Origin: Extensimonas perlucida
GTDB taxonomy: Bacteria > Pseudomonadota > Gammaproteobacteria > Burkholderiales > Burkholderiaceae_C
Length of the DNA stretch: 64,000 nt
Direction of reading: 5' to 3'
Assembly (NCBI RefSeq): GCF_007655255.1
Contig: NZ_VMYE01000001.1
Coordinates: 248,001-312,000 of the forward strand
How positions within the stretch are numbered: position 1 is the first letter of the stretch; every line of letters starts with the position of its first letter. Made by a program: the position numbers and the translations under genes. Below are positions 8,590 through 15,164 of the stretch, in pieces. The notes under the pieces were generated by a model. It was not told the DNA's origin and ran no database searches. It saw only the letters and a program-made list of their open reading frames with translations.

Positions 8590-9660
8590 TTAGGGGTTCA
8601 CTGTGTCGGCAGCGCCGGCGCTGTCCGCGACCAGCGGAAAGGCCCCGCGCTCGCTCCAGAGCGTGCGCACGTTGACGCCTTGGCGGTACAGCAGCGAGCG
8701 CTGGCCCACGACGATCTCGCCCAGGCGCAACTGCCCGCGCGCCTCGAAAAAGGCCGAGGCCACGCTGTGCAGGCTGTCGCTGACCACGGCCTTGGCGCCG
8801 AGCCGGTCGCGCACTTCGTTGAGGTTGCTGAAATGGCGCCCCGCGCGCGCCTGCACCAGCCTTTGCGCGTCGGCGCGGTCTATGCCTGCTATCGCGGCCT
8901 GCAGCACCTCGGCCGGCGCGGTATTCAGGTTGACGGGTGTTTGCTGCGGCAGCAGCACCACGTAGGGCGCGAGCGCGGCCACCGTGGCGGGCGCGAGGCC
9001 CAGCCAGCCCAGTTGCGCCACGCTGGGCGGCAGCAGCGGCGTGTCGCTCTCGGCGTTGGCTGGCGCTTGCGTTTGCAGCAAGGCCTGCACCAGCAAGTCG
9101 AGCTCGGCCGCAGGCAGGCCCAGGTTGGCGAACAGGCGCTCGAACTGGTGCAGCGCCGTCTCCTGCACCTTGCCGCCGAGCACCAGGTTGCTGAGGTTCA
9201 GACGCCCTTGCAGGTCCAGGATCTGGCCCGACAGAAAGGCGTCGCTGAGGTCGGTGCTCGCGTCCTCGGGCGGGGCCGCGTTGCCCTCGCCCGCGAGGAA
9301 CGAAGACAGGCGCGCTTCCTGCAGCGGCATGGCCCAGGGTTCGCCCAGGTGGTCGGCGCCGCCCGAAGACGCGTCTTGGCGCAGGATCAGGCGCGACCAG
9401 TCGAGCGCGCCGAGCATGATCCACGCGGCCTGCACGCGCGCGCGCTCGGCGGTTTCGACTTCCACCGCGCGCCACTGCTGCCACAGCGCCGTCGCCGCGA
9501 GCGTGGCCACCAGCGTCACCGTGAGCATGGCCGCGAGCAGCGCCGCGCCGCGCGGCCTGGCCCCCGGCGGCTGCGGGCGTCGGGATCGGACGGGCAGTTT
9601 GCGCTGCGCGGGCTGCAGCGCTGGGCTTTGGCGCGCGTGCTTGGTGTGCATGGCGTTCAC
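8590..9660 (-). CDS. gspK: Type II secretion minor pseudopilin GspK
   Basis: The 356-residue minor pseudopilin sits at the pseudopilus tip with GspI and GspJ. After a basic leader the prepilin cleavage region is R-G-A-A-L-L-A-A-M-L-T-V-T-L-V-A-T-L-A-A. The globular domain contains QILDLQGRLNLSNL, the GspK signature of the core, and INLNTAPAEVLQA-type helix-hairpin sequence (VNLNTAPAEVLQAAIAGI). The GTG start overlaps the gspJ stop by three bases; an ATG three codons downstream is an alternative. Confidence 0.92.
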   Translation of the reverse strand: MNAMHTKHARQSPALQPAQRKLPVRSRRPQPPGARPRGAALLAAMLTVTLVATLAATALWQQWRAVEVETAERARVQAAWIMLGALDWSRLILRQDASSGGADHLGEPWAMPLQEARLSSFLAGEGNAAPPEDASTDLSDAFLSGQILDLQGRLNLSNLVLGGKVQETALHQFERLFANLGLPAAELDLLVQALLQTQAPANAESDTPLLPPSVAQLGWLGLAPATVAALAPYVVLLPQQTPVNLNTAPAEVLQAAIAGIDRADAQRLVQARAGRHFSNLNEVRDRLGAKAVVSDSLHSVASAFFEARGQLRLGEIVVGQRSLLYRQGVNVRTLWSERGAFPLVADSAGAADTVNP

Positions 9661-10457
9661 GACTTGCCACCTCCGAGCAAAGGGCTGGCCCAGTCGCGCG
9701 TGATCTGGCCCGCGAGCGCCTGCCCGGGGCTAGGCGTGAGCAGCAGGCGCACGCCGTCGGGCATGGCCGAAGTGGCTGTGGTGCCGGGCGTGCCCAAAAG
9801 CGGCAGGCCGGCCGCGCCTGGACTTGCGCTGGCGGGTGCCGCAGCGCCGCTGCTCGAGAGCGGGTTCGACCAGGCATTGCCGCGGAAATAAAAAATCTGC
9901 CAGCCGTCTATGGGCAGCAGCGCCACTTCACGCTGCTGGTCGGCGCTGCTGGGGTTGCGCGCCCATTGCGCGGCCTGCTGCCAGGCTTGCTGCCACGCGG
10001 CGCGCGTGCGCAGCGGGGGCGACTGCCAGCGCAGCCACTGCGCGCCGCTCGCCGTACCGCGGCGCGTCCAGGCGACCACGAGCGCGCCTTCGTCGCTGGG
10101 CGCACTGCTGCGCCGCGTGATGCGCAGCACCTGGCCGTCCCAGTCTATGGGCACGGAGTAGGGCAGCGCGAGCATGGCGTCGAGGTCTGCGCCCCACTGG
10201 CCCAGCGCCGTCTGCAGCACCAGCAGCGCGTCGGCGCGGGTGCGCGTCTGCCCCTGCGTGCGCAGCATGCCGTCGATGCCGCGCCAGCTCATGAGCGCCA
10301 TCAGCGCCATGAGCGCCAGCGCCACGAGCAGCTCGATCAGCGTGAAGCCGTGCGGGCTGCGTAGGCGAGCCTGCGGTGCGCCGCGCCCGCGGGGCCTGCG
10401 CACCGGGCCCGCCGGGCGCGGGAGTGGGCGAAAGGCGAGGCAGCGCAAGACGTTCAT
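9657..10457 (-). CDS. gspJ: Type II secretion minor pseudopilin GspJ
   Basis: The 266-residue protein has a long basic leader (about 36 residues) followed by a prepilin peptidase site and type IV N-methylation motif HGFTLIELLVALALMALMAL, then a GspJ-like domain (SWRGIDGMLRTQ, IDWDGQVLRITRR, GWQIFYFRGNAWSNPLSS). GspJ joins GspI and GspK in the tip complex. Its stop overlaps the gspK start. Confidence 0.9.
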   Translation of the reverse strand: MNVLRCLAFRPLPRPAGPVRRPRGRGAPQARLRSPHGFTLIELLVALALMALMALMSWRGIDGMLRTQGQTRTRADALLVLQTALGQWGADLDAMLALPYSVPIDWDGQVLRITRRSSAPSDEGALVVAWTRRGTASGAQWLRWQSPPLRTRAAWQQAWQQAAQWARNPSSADQQREVALLPIDGWQIFYFRGNAWSNPLSSSGAAAPASASPGAAGLPLLGTPGTTATSAMPDGVRLLLTPSPGQALAGQITRDWASPLLGGGKS

Positions 10458-10477
10458 GGCGGCGCGGTGCGGCTTGT

Positions 10478-10957
10478 TCAATAGCGCCCGACGATGGTCG
10501 CCAGGCGCAGGACGGGGTGCGCGCCCTCGTCGAACACCTGCGCCTCCACACGCCGAAAGCTCGGGTTCGGCGTGGGGCGCACGTGCACGGCCACCGCGAG
10601 CTCGCGCCCGGCCTGCGCGCACGCCTGGGTGCTGTCGCCCACGTCGGGCATCTGGCGCGCCAGGCGCACCTTGACGAGCTCGTTTTCGGCGCACAGCTGC
10701 GCGAGCAGCACGTCGGCCTCGCGCTGCGCATGGCGCGTGAGCGCGTTCGTCGCCTGCACGCCCGCAAGCAGCGCCGTGGCCACGATGGCGAGCGCCACCA
10801 GCACCTCGACCAGCGTGAAGCCGGCGCTGCGCCGTGGATTGAAGTGGGCACGGGCATGTAAGCTGGAGTGGAGGCTTGGCTGGAGGCGGCGCAAGCCTTT
10901 GGCGCCGCGGCGTGGGCGTCGCGCACGGCGTGCGCACGGTGGCATCGCGGGGCTCAT
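10478..10957 (-). CDS. gspI: Type II secretion minor pseudopilin GspI
   Basis: The 159-residue protein carries the prepilin motif SAGFTLVEVLVALAIVATAL at about residues 45-64, followed by the GspI signature ALTRHAQREADVLLAQLCAE and FRRVEAQVFD near the C-terminus. The 46-residue leader is unusually long, and internal starts are possible. Its ATG overlaps the gspH stop as ATGA, so translation is probably coupled. Confidence 0.9.
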   Translation of the reverse strand: MSPAMPPCARRARRPRRGAKGLRRLQPSLHSSLHARAHFNPRRSAGFTLVEVLVALAIVATALLAGVQATNALTRHAQREADVLLAQLCAENELVKVRLARQMPDVGDSTQACAQAGRELAVAVHVRPTPNPSFRRVEAQVFDEGAHPVLRLATIVGRY

Positions 10958-11412
10958 GGCAGCGGCTCGACGTGAAATGGATGCAAGCCGTCCGTGGCCA
11001 CGCGCAGCGCAGGGCCGGCAAGGTCGGCGCGCGTGAGCACGACCTGCTGCGGCGCGATCAGCGGCTCGGGGCCCAGCAGCAGGCTGTCCGCGCCCAGCAC
11101 CGTGGTGCGTGCGTCCAGCCATTGCTGCGGCAGGCTGCTGCCCTGCGGCAGACCCTCGAAGCGAAAGCCGCCCTGCGCGAGCACGCGCCAGCGCACGGGC
11201 ACGCCGCTCGCGCGCGACTGCGCCCGCCCCGCTTCGAGCAGCGCTGCGAGCCGCTCGGCCTCGCGCTCGAGCTGCGCCTGGCCGCCGTCGCGCAAAGACA
11301 GGCTCACGCCCGCCGTCGCGAGCGCCATGATCGCGATCACGACGAGCAGTTCGAGCAGCGTGAAGCCGCTTTGCTTTTTCAATGAAAAATGCCGCAAAGG
11401 CACGATGGACAA
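10954..11412 (-). CDS. gspH: Type II secretion minor pseudopilin GspH
   Basis: The 152-residue pseudopilin has a short leader ending in KKQSG and the motif FTLLELLVVIAIMALATAG at about residues 17-35. It is followed by GspH-type sequence (EREAERLAALLEAGRAQSRASGVPVRW). There is no in-frame ATG before the motif. The start is either TTG at 11412 or GTG at 11403. It is read between gspG and gspI. Confidence 0.88.
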   Translation of the reverse strand: MSIVPLRHFSLKKQSGFTLLELLVVIAIMALATAGVSLSLRDGGQAQLEREAERLAALLEAGRAQSRASGVPVRWRVLAQGGFRFEGLPQGSSLPQQWLDARTTVLGADSLLLGPEPLIAPQQVVLTRADLAGPALRVATDGLHPFHVEPLP

Positions 11413-11440
11413 GCGCTAGTAGCTATACAAATGATAATTT

Positions 11441-11941
11441 TCACTGCCAGCTGCCGATGTCGGCGTCCTTGCCTTCACCGCCCGGCTGACCGTCCGCGCC
11501 GAAGGACATGACGTCGATCTCGCCCTTGATGCCCGGGTTCAGGTACTGATAAGGCCGGCCCCAGGGGTCGTTGGGCAGCTTGTCGATGTAGGGGCGCCAG
11601 TTGCCCGGCACCGGGCCCGTGGCGGGCTTGCTGACCAGCGCCTGCAAGCCTTGCTCGGCCGTGGGGTAGCGCTGGTTGTCGAGGCGGTAGAGCTTGAGCG
11701 CCTGCACGAGGTTGGCAATGTCGGTACGCGCCGCGGTGGCGCGTGCGTCGTCGGTGCGGCTGAGCACGTTGGGCACGATCAGCGCGGCCAGCACCCCGAT
11801 GATGACCAGCACCACCATGAGCTCGATCAGCGTGAAGCCGCGCTGCGTACGCGGGCGGCGGGTGGCGGTAGGGCGGGAGCGGAGGGTAGGAAAAGGCACG
11901 GCAGGAACTCTGGGGAACGAACGGTGACGGAACTTACGCAA
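11441..11941 (-). CDS. gspG: Major pseudopilin GspG
   Basis: The major pseudopilin (166 codons as drawn) has the prepilin site QRGFTLIELMVVLVIIGVLA and the GspG signature LYRLDNQRYPTAEQGLQALV, then PNDPWGRPYQYLNPG and the C-terminal acidic calcium region GADGQPGGEGKDADIGSW. The drawn start is a TTG that lies inside repeat B1. A GTG at 11899 gives a 20-residue leader and may be the true start. First gene of the gspG-E series, divergent from gspC. Confidence 0.9.
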   Translation of the reverse strand: MRKFRHRSFPRVPAVPFPTLRSRPTATRRPRTQRGFTLIELMVVLVIIGVLAALIVPNVLSRTDDARATAARTDIANLVQALKLYRLDNQRYPTAEQGLQALVSKPATGPVPGNWRPYIDKLPNDPWGRPYQYLNPGIKGEIDVMSFGADGQPGGEGKDADIGSWQ

Positions 11942-12006
11942 ACAAGGATGCAGCGAAGTGTTTTGCCATGGGGCGGACGCCTTGCCTGAGCCCGATTTGC
12001 GTTAGT
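11932..12006. repeat. Family B palindromic repeat, copy 1
   Basis: The ends ACTTACGCAAA and TTTGCGTTAGT are near-perfect inverted repeats enclosing GGATGC, TTTTGCCATGGGGCG and GCCTTGCCTGAGCCCG. The same layout recurs at 13601-13677, 22956-23036 and 26685-26756. It fills more than half of the gspG/gspC intergenic region, including the possible TTG start of gspG. Confidence 0.75.
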
Positions 12007-12070
12007 CGTGGGTGAAAAGGCCAAAAGCCGCCGCGGCAAGCGCGGCAAGCTTGTGCATGATAATCCCCGC

Positions 12071-12553
12071 ATGTTGCGCTTTCCATCCTTTGCGGCGCGC
12101 GGCGCCTCGGCGCCCCCTGGCGGGGCCGCCTGGGGCGTGCGCCTGGCCACCTTCGTGCTGTGGCTGCTTGCGACGGCGAGCGTGGCCTATTGGGGCTTGC
12201 GCCTGGCGGGCCGGCCCGAGCAGGCTGCACTGCCCGCCGTGGCCACGGCCCCTGCCGCGCCCGACATGCAGGCGATCGCGCGCCTGCTCGGCGCCGGCGC
12301 GGCGCCGCTGGCTGCCGCGGCGCCGCAACCCTCGCTCGCGAGCCGCTTCGCCCTCATCGGCGTGCTCGCGGGGCAGCAAAGCGGCGGCGGCGCGGCGCTG
12401 ATCGCGGTCGATGGCAAGCCGCCCAAACCGTACCGCGTGGGCGCGCAGGTCGAGCATGGCCTGGTGCTGCTCGCGCTCGGCCCGCGCGAGGCGCGCCTGG
12501 GCCCGCCCGGCGGCCCGGCCACGCTCACGCTCGAGCTGCCGCGCAAGCCTTGA
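12071..12553 (+). CDS. gspC: Type II secretion protein GspC
   Basis: The 160-residue inner-membrane protein links the platform to the secretin. One membrane segment (WGVRLATFVLWLLATASVAYWGL, about residues 21-43) precedes a homology-region domain with SRFALIGVLAGQ, GGAALIAVDGKPPKPYRVGAQV and LLALGPREARLG. That is the HR domain of GspC/PilP-like proteins; no PDZ domain is present, as is usual in betaproteobacterial GspC. I chose the ATG at 12071; an upstream GTG would add 21 basic residues. It is transcribed away from gspG. Confidence 0.85.
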   Translation: MLRFPSFAARGASAPPGGAAWGVRLATFVLWLLATASVAYWGLRLAGRPEQAALPAVATAPAAPDMQAIARLLGAGAAPLAAAAPQPSLASRFALIGVLAGQQSGGGAALIAVDGKPPKPYRVGAQVEHGLVLLALGPREARLGPPGGPATLTLELPRKP

Positions 12554-12581
12554 GGCGCGCGCTGCGCGCTGCCCTCTGCCC

Positions 12582-13217
12582 TCAGCGCAGCGCGATCTGC
12601 TGCCACTCCCCCCACGCCAGAGTCTGCTGCGGCCATTCATGGGCCTGGGGCAGGCGCACGCCGTCCAAGGTGTGGTCGTGCGCGTAGCCCTGCGCTTGTA
12701 GCCAGGCCACGCAACGCGCCACGCCGGCATGCGTGATCCACAGCTGCGACTGCCCCATCCGGCGGGCCTGCGCGCGCGCCTGCTGCAGCGCCTGCGCGAC
12801 GCGCGCCAGCATCTCCGCCAAGGTTTCGCCGCCGCCGGGGCGGTGCGTGGCAAAGTCCTGCACCCAGTGTTCCAGCGCCGCCTGGCCGATGTCGATCCAG
12901 GCGCGGCCCTCCCACTGGCCGAAATCGAGCTCGCACAGGCGCGCCTCGGGTTTATAGGTCAAATCTGGCCGTAGCGCGCGTAGATACTTCGCAAGCAGCT
13001 CACATCGTTGTAGCGTCGAATAAGCCACCTGCATACCCTGCGGCAGCGCCTGCGCGAGGCGCTGCGCACACGCGCGCGTGGCCGCAGCATCGGCCGCTAC
13101 GTCGAGGCGCCCATAGCAGACGCCCGGCGCCACGAGCGGCCGCGCATGCCGCACGAGCCACAATTGCGCGCCGCCCGCCGCGCTTGCCGAGGCGTTTTCA
13201 GGCATCGCGTGTGCCAT
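12582..13217 (-). CDS. cobC: Histidine phosphatase family protein, probably alpha-ribazole phosphatase (CobC-like)
   Basis: The 211-residue protein has the catalytic RHARP motif (His24), an acidic general-acid region CELDFGQWEGRAW and a second His in ITHAGVARC. These are branch-1 histidine phosphatase features. Removal of the phosphate from alpha-ribazole 5'-phosphate in cobalamin assembly is suggested by the length, by GYGRLD-like CYGRLDVAAD and by cobS about 1 kb away. Other members are phosphoglycerate-mutase-like, so the substrate is inferred. The start overlaps the downstream-lying small gene by 20 bases; an ATG four codons in is an alternative. Confidence 0.75.
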   Translation of the reverse strand: MAHAMPENASASAAGGAQLWLVRHARPLVAPGVCYGRLDVAADAAATRACAQRLAQALPQGMQVAYSTLQRCELLAKYLRALRPDLTYKPEARLCELDFGQWEGRAWIDIGQAALEHWVQDFATHRPGGGETLAEMLARVAQALQQARAQARRMGQSQLWITHAGVARCVAWLQAQGYAHDHTLDGVRLPQAHEWPQQTLAWGEWQQIALR

Positions 13218-13410
13218 CCCATGCGTCGTCGTGCACGGGTAAACCGTGGTGCGCGGCCCATTCCTTGGCCTTGGCGATCGCGATGCGGATCGCGCGGCCT
13301 TCGTCCATCCCTTCAGCGAGCAAGGCGTTGGCGATTTCTATGGCCTTGCGGCGCGCAGGTGTGCTCAAGTGCCGCATAGCGACGGGGTAGTGGTCTGCGT
13401 TCCAGGGCAT
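13198..13410 (-). CDS. Small conserved protein, YdaT/DUF2188-like
   Basis: The 70-residue protein starts MPWNADHYPVAMRHL and continues AIEIANALLAEGMDEGRAIR and IAIAKAKEWA. This matches a widespread small family with the pattern MPW-x-x-x-x-(Y/F)-P-x-(S/A)-M-x-x-L-x-x-x-x-R-x-K-A-(I)-E-I-A-N-A-L-L, often annotated as YdaT. The function is unknown to me. It overlaps the start of the phosphatase gene by 20 bases, so the two are likely co-transcribed. A seven-codon upstream extension would run into repeat D2. Confidence 0.75.
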   Translation of the reverse strand: MPWNADHYPVAMRHLSTPARRKAIEIANALLAEGMDEGRAIRIAIAKAKEWAAHHGLPVHDDAWDGTRDA

Positions 13411-13417
13411 GATTGAA

Positions 13418-13581
13418 CCCAGATTGTCCATGAGGCGGTGCTGCGCACCTACGCGGGCGCTGGCGGACGTCTGCCGGCCATTTTGGCCGCTGCTTCGGCG
13501 TCCATGGCACCGGCCATGGACTTCTTATATGGATGCCTCCCGGCTATAGCCATCGTCCCGCGTCCTCATGAACAATCTGGG
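13418..13581. repeat. Dispersed repeat family D, copy 2
   Basis: The left end CCCAGATTGTCCATGAGG is paired with the right end CCTCATGAACAATCTGGG, an inverted repeat of 18 nt with two mismatches. The left 80 nt match 80-160. The middle holds the palindromic GTCCATGGCACCGGCCATGGAC. It lies just upstream of the small YdaT-like gene. Confidence 0.75.
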
Positions 13582-13600
13582 TTGAAAGATACACGGTCTG

Positions 13601-13677
13601 GACTTACACAAACAAGGATGCGGCGAGGTGTTTTGCCATCGGGCGAACGTTTTGCCTAACCCCGATTTGCGTAAGTC
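13601..13677. repeat. Family B palindromic repeat, copy 2
   Basis: GACTTACACAAACAAGGATG at the left pairs with CCCGATTTGCGTAAGTC at the right. It is nearly identical to copy 1 across the core (GGTGTTTTGCCAT, GGGCGAACG, TTTTGCCTAA). It lies directly upstream of thpR. Confidence 0.75.
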
Positions 13678-13700
13678 GTGACGGTAAAGCACTGCGCTCC

Positions 13701-14318
13701 ATGTCCCCCGCCGCACGCTCCTCGCCCGCCCCCGCTGTGCAGTCCACGGCTGCACCCCCAGCCGCGCCTGCCACCGCACGCCTGTTCCTTGCGCTGTGGC
13801 CTACGGCTGCTTGGGCCACTGCCCTGGCGCAACGCCTCGGTCTGGCGCCAGAGGCCGCGCCGGGTCGCAGGGTGCCACCGCAGCAGATGCACTTGACTTT
13901 GCATTTTCTGGGCGCGCTGCCGCGGCAGCGGCTGCCGGCGCTGGTCGAGGGTTTGCGCGTGCCCTTTGCGCCCTTCGATCTGGCCTTGCGCCGCTGCGAA
14001 CGCTGGCCGCGTGGCACGCTCGTGGCGCTGCCCGACGAGCCGCCGCCCGCGCTCGCGGACTTGCACGCGGCGCTGGGCGCGGCGCTGCGGCGTTTGGACC
14101 TGCCCGTAGAGCAGCGCGCGTTCCGCCCACACGTCACGCTCGCGCGGCGCTACGACGGGCCCGTCCCTGCGCCGCTCGCAAGCCCTGTGCGCTGGCATGT
14201 CACGCGCTATGCGCTCGTCGAATCGTGCCCCGTGTTGGCGCCCAGTGCGCCCCAGAAAACCGTGGGCACGCGCTACCAGGTGCTGCACCATTACCAGGCC
14301 AGCGCCGCGCCCAGGTAA
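13701..14318 (+). CDS. thpR: RNA 2',3'-cyclic phosphodiesterase (2H family)
   Basis: The 205-residue 2H-phosphoesterase opens or ligates 2',3'-cyclic phosphate or 2'-5' RNA ends. Both catalytic H-x-T-x motifs are present: HLTLHFLG near residue 64 and HVTLARR near residue 147. A 25-residue Ala/Pro-rich N-terminus precedes RLFLALWPTAAW, the usual family start, so the true start could be later. It is flanked by repeat B2 and overlaps the convergent cobS 3' end by 28 bases. Confidence 0.88.
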   Translation: MSPAARSSPAPAVQSTAAPPAAPATARLFLALWPTAAWATALAQRLGLAPEAAPGRRVPPQQMHLTLHFLGALPRQRLPALVEGLRVPFAPFDLALRRCERWPRGTLVALPDEPPPALADLHAALGAALRRLDLPVEQRAFRPHVTLARRYDGPVPAPLASPVRWHVTRYALVESCPVLAPSAPQKTVGTRYQVLHHYQASAAPR

Positions 14319-15091
14319 AAGCCGATCTCACCGACCTGCTGCACGGCGCCCAGGCAGTCGCCCGTGTAGCCCTGCAGGCGCCGCGCAAAGCGCCACGCGA
14401 GCCACGCCGCGGCGAGTGCGCTGAGCGTGCAAGCCGCTACCAAAAACAAAGCTGATTGCGCCCACCAGACGAGCGCCAGCGGCATCAAACACCACAAAAA
14501 AGCCGCGGCGAGCGCGCTGGCGCTGATCTGGTCGGCCAAGGGTTTGCTCTTGGAGCGTGCGCTGTCACCCACATGCACCAGCGTGCGCACGAGGAGCAGC
14601 GGCCACAAGCGCGACAGCACGTGTGCACCCGCGAGCGCCGCGAGCGCAGGCGCGGGGCTTTGCGCGCCCAGCAGCGCGAGCAGGCTGACCTTGGCCAGCA
14701 GCGCGAGCACCAGCGCCATCGCACCATAGGCCCCGATGCGCGAATCCTTCATGATTTCGAGCGCACGCTCGCGCGCCAAGCTGCCCCCCAGCCCGTCGGC
14801 CACGTCGCACAGGCCATCCTCATGAAAGCCGCCCGTGAGCAGCACCGTGGCAATGGTGCAAAACACCGCCGCCACCGCGCTCGCCCAGGGCTTGGGCGCC
14901 AGCGCCAGGGCGAGCGCCGCATACACGAGCGCCGCCACGCCTGCGACGATCCAGCCCACGCCCGGGAAATGCGCAGCGCTCGCGCGCAGCAGGGCCGGGC
15001 TGTAACCCACCCAGTGCGCGAGCCGGCCCGTGATGGGGATGCGTGTGAAAAACTGCAGCGCGAGCAGGTAGTGGCGCAGGGCTTGGCGCAT
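14291..15091 (-). CDS. cobS: Adenosylcobinamide-GDP ribazoletransferase CobS
   Basis: The 266-residue integral membrane protein joins adenosylcobinamide-GDP and alpha-ribazole in the last steps of cobalamin synthesis. Family signatures are present: ALQFFTRIPI near the N-terminus, GGFHEDGLCDVADGLGG at about residues 87-103, and KDSRIGAYGAMALVL at about 113-127. Several membrane segments follow. The ATG start is the first that gives the family-typical N-terminus. It follows ilvA with a family C repeat between, and overlaps the convergent thpR. Confidence 0.92.
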   Translation of the reverse strand: MRQALRHYLLALQFFTRIPITGRLAHWVGYSPALLRASAAHFPGVGWIVAGVAALVYAALALALAPKPWASAVAAVFCTIATVLLTGGFHEDGLCDVADGLGGSLARERALEIMKDSRIGAYGAMALVLALLAKVSLLALLGAQSPAPALAALAGAHVLSRLWPLLLVRTLVHVGDSARSKSKPLADQISASALAAAFLWCLMPLALVWWAQSALFLVAACTLSALAAAWLAWRFARRLQGYTGDCLGAVQQVGEIGFYLGAALAW

Positions 15092-15107
15092 CGCGGGGTT
15101 CCTGAAT

Positions 15108-15164
15108 CGATAGCTGCAAGCGCTCGTCAAATATGGGCTAAAGGCCGATTTGGCGCAAAATTCA
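15108..15164 (+). repeat. Family C palindromic repeat, between cobS and ilvA
   Basis: ATAGCTGCAAGCGCTCGTCA is followed by AATATGGGCTAAAGGCC and GATTTGGCGCAAAATTCAG. The head, GGCC and tail agree with family C, though the hairpin arms have decayed. The right edge touches the ilvA stop codon (15162-15164). Confidence 0.6.

Noticed and set aside
6704-9877. Open frame of 1057 codons on the minus strand
   Set aside because: Only its last part (6704-7234) is a gene, gspM. The rest is a GC-rich frame overlapping gspL and gspK, which have clear family motifs, signal features and tight operon spacing.
11411-11440. AAGCGCTAGTAGCTATACAA between gspH and gspG as a family C copy
   Set aside because: It keeps only the head half (GCTAGTAGCTAT) without a hairpin; it may be a truncated copy but is too short to list.
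12008-12070. GTG start for gspC at 12008
   Set aside because: It would add 21 basic residues (GEKAKSRRGKRGKLVHDNPR) that start directly at the edge of repeat B1; the ATG at 12071 gives the usual N-terminus.
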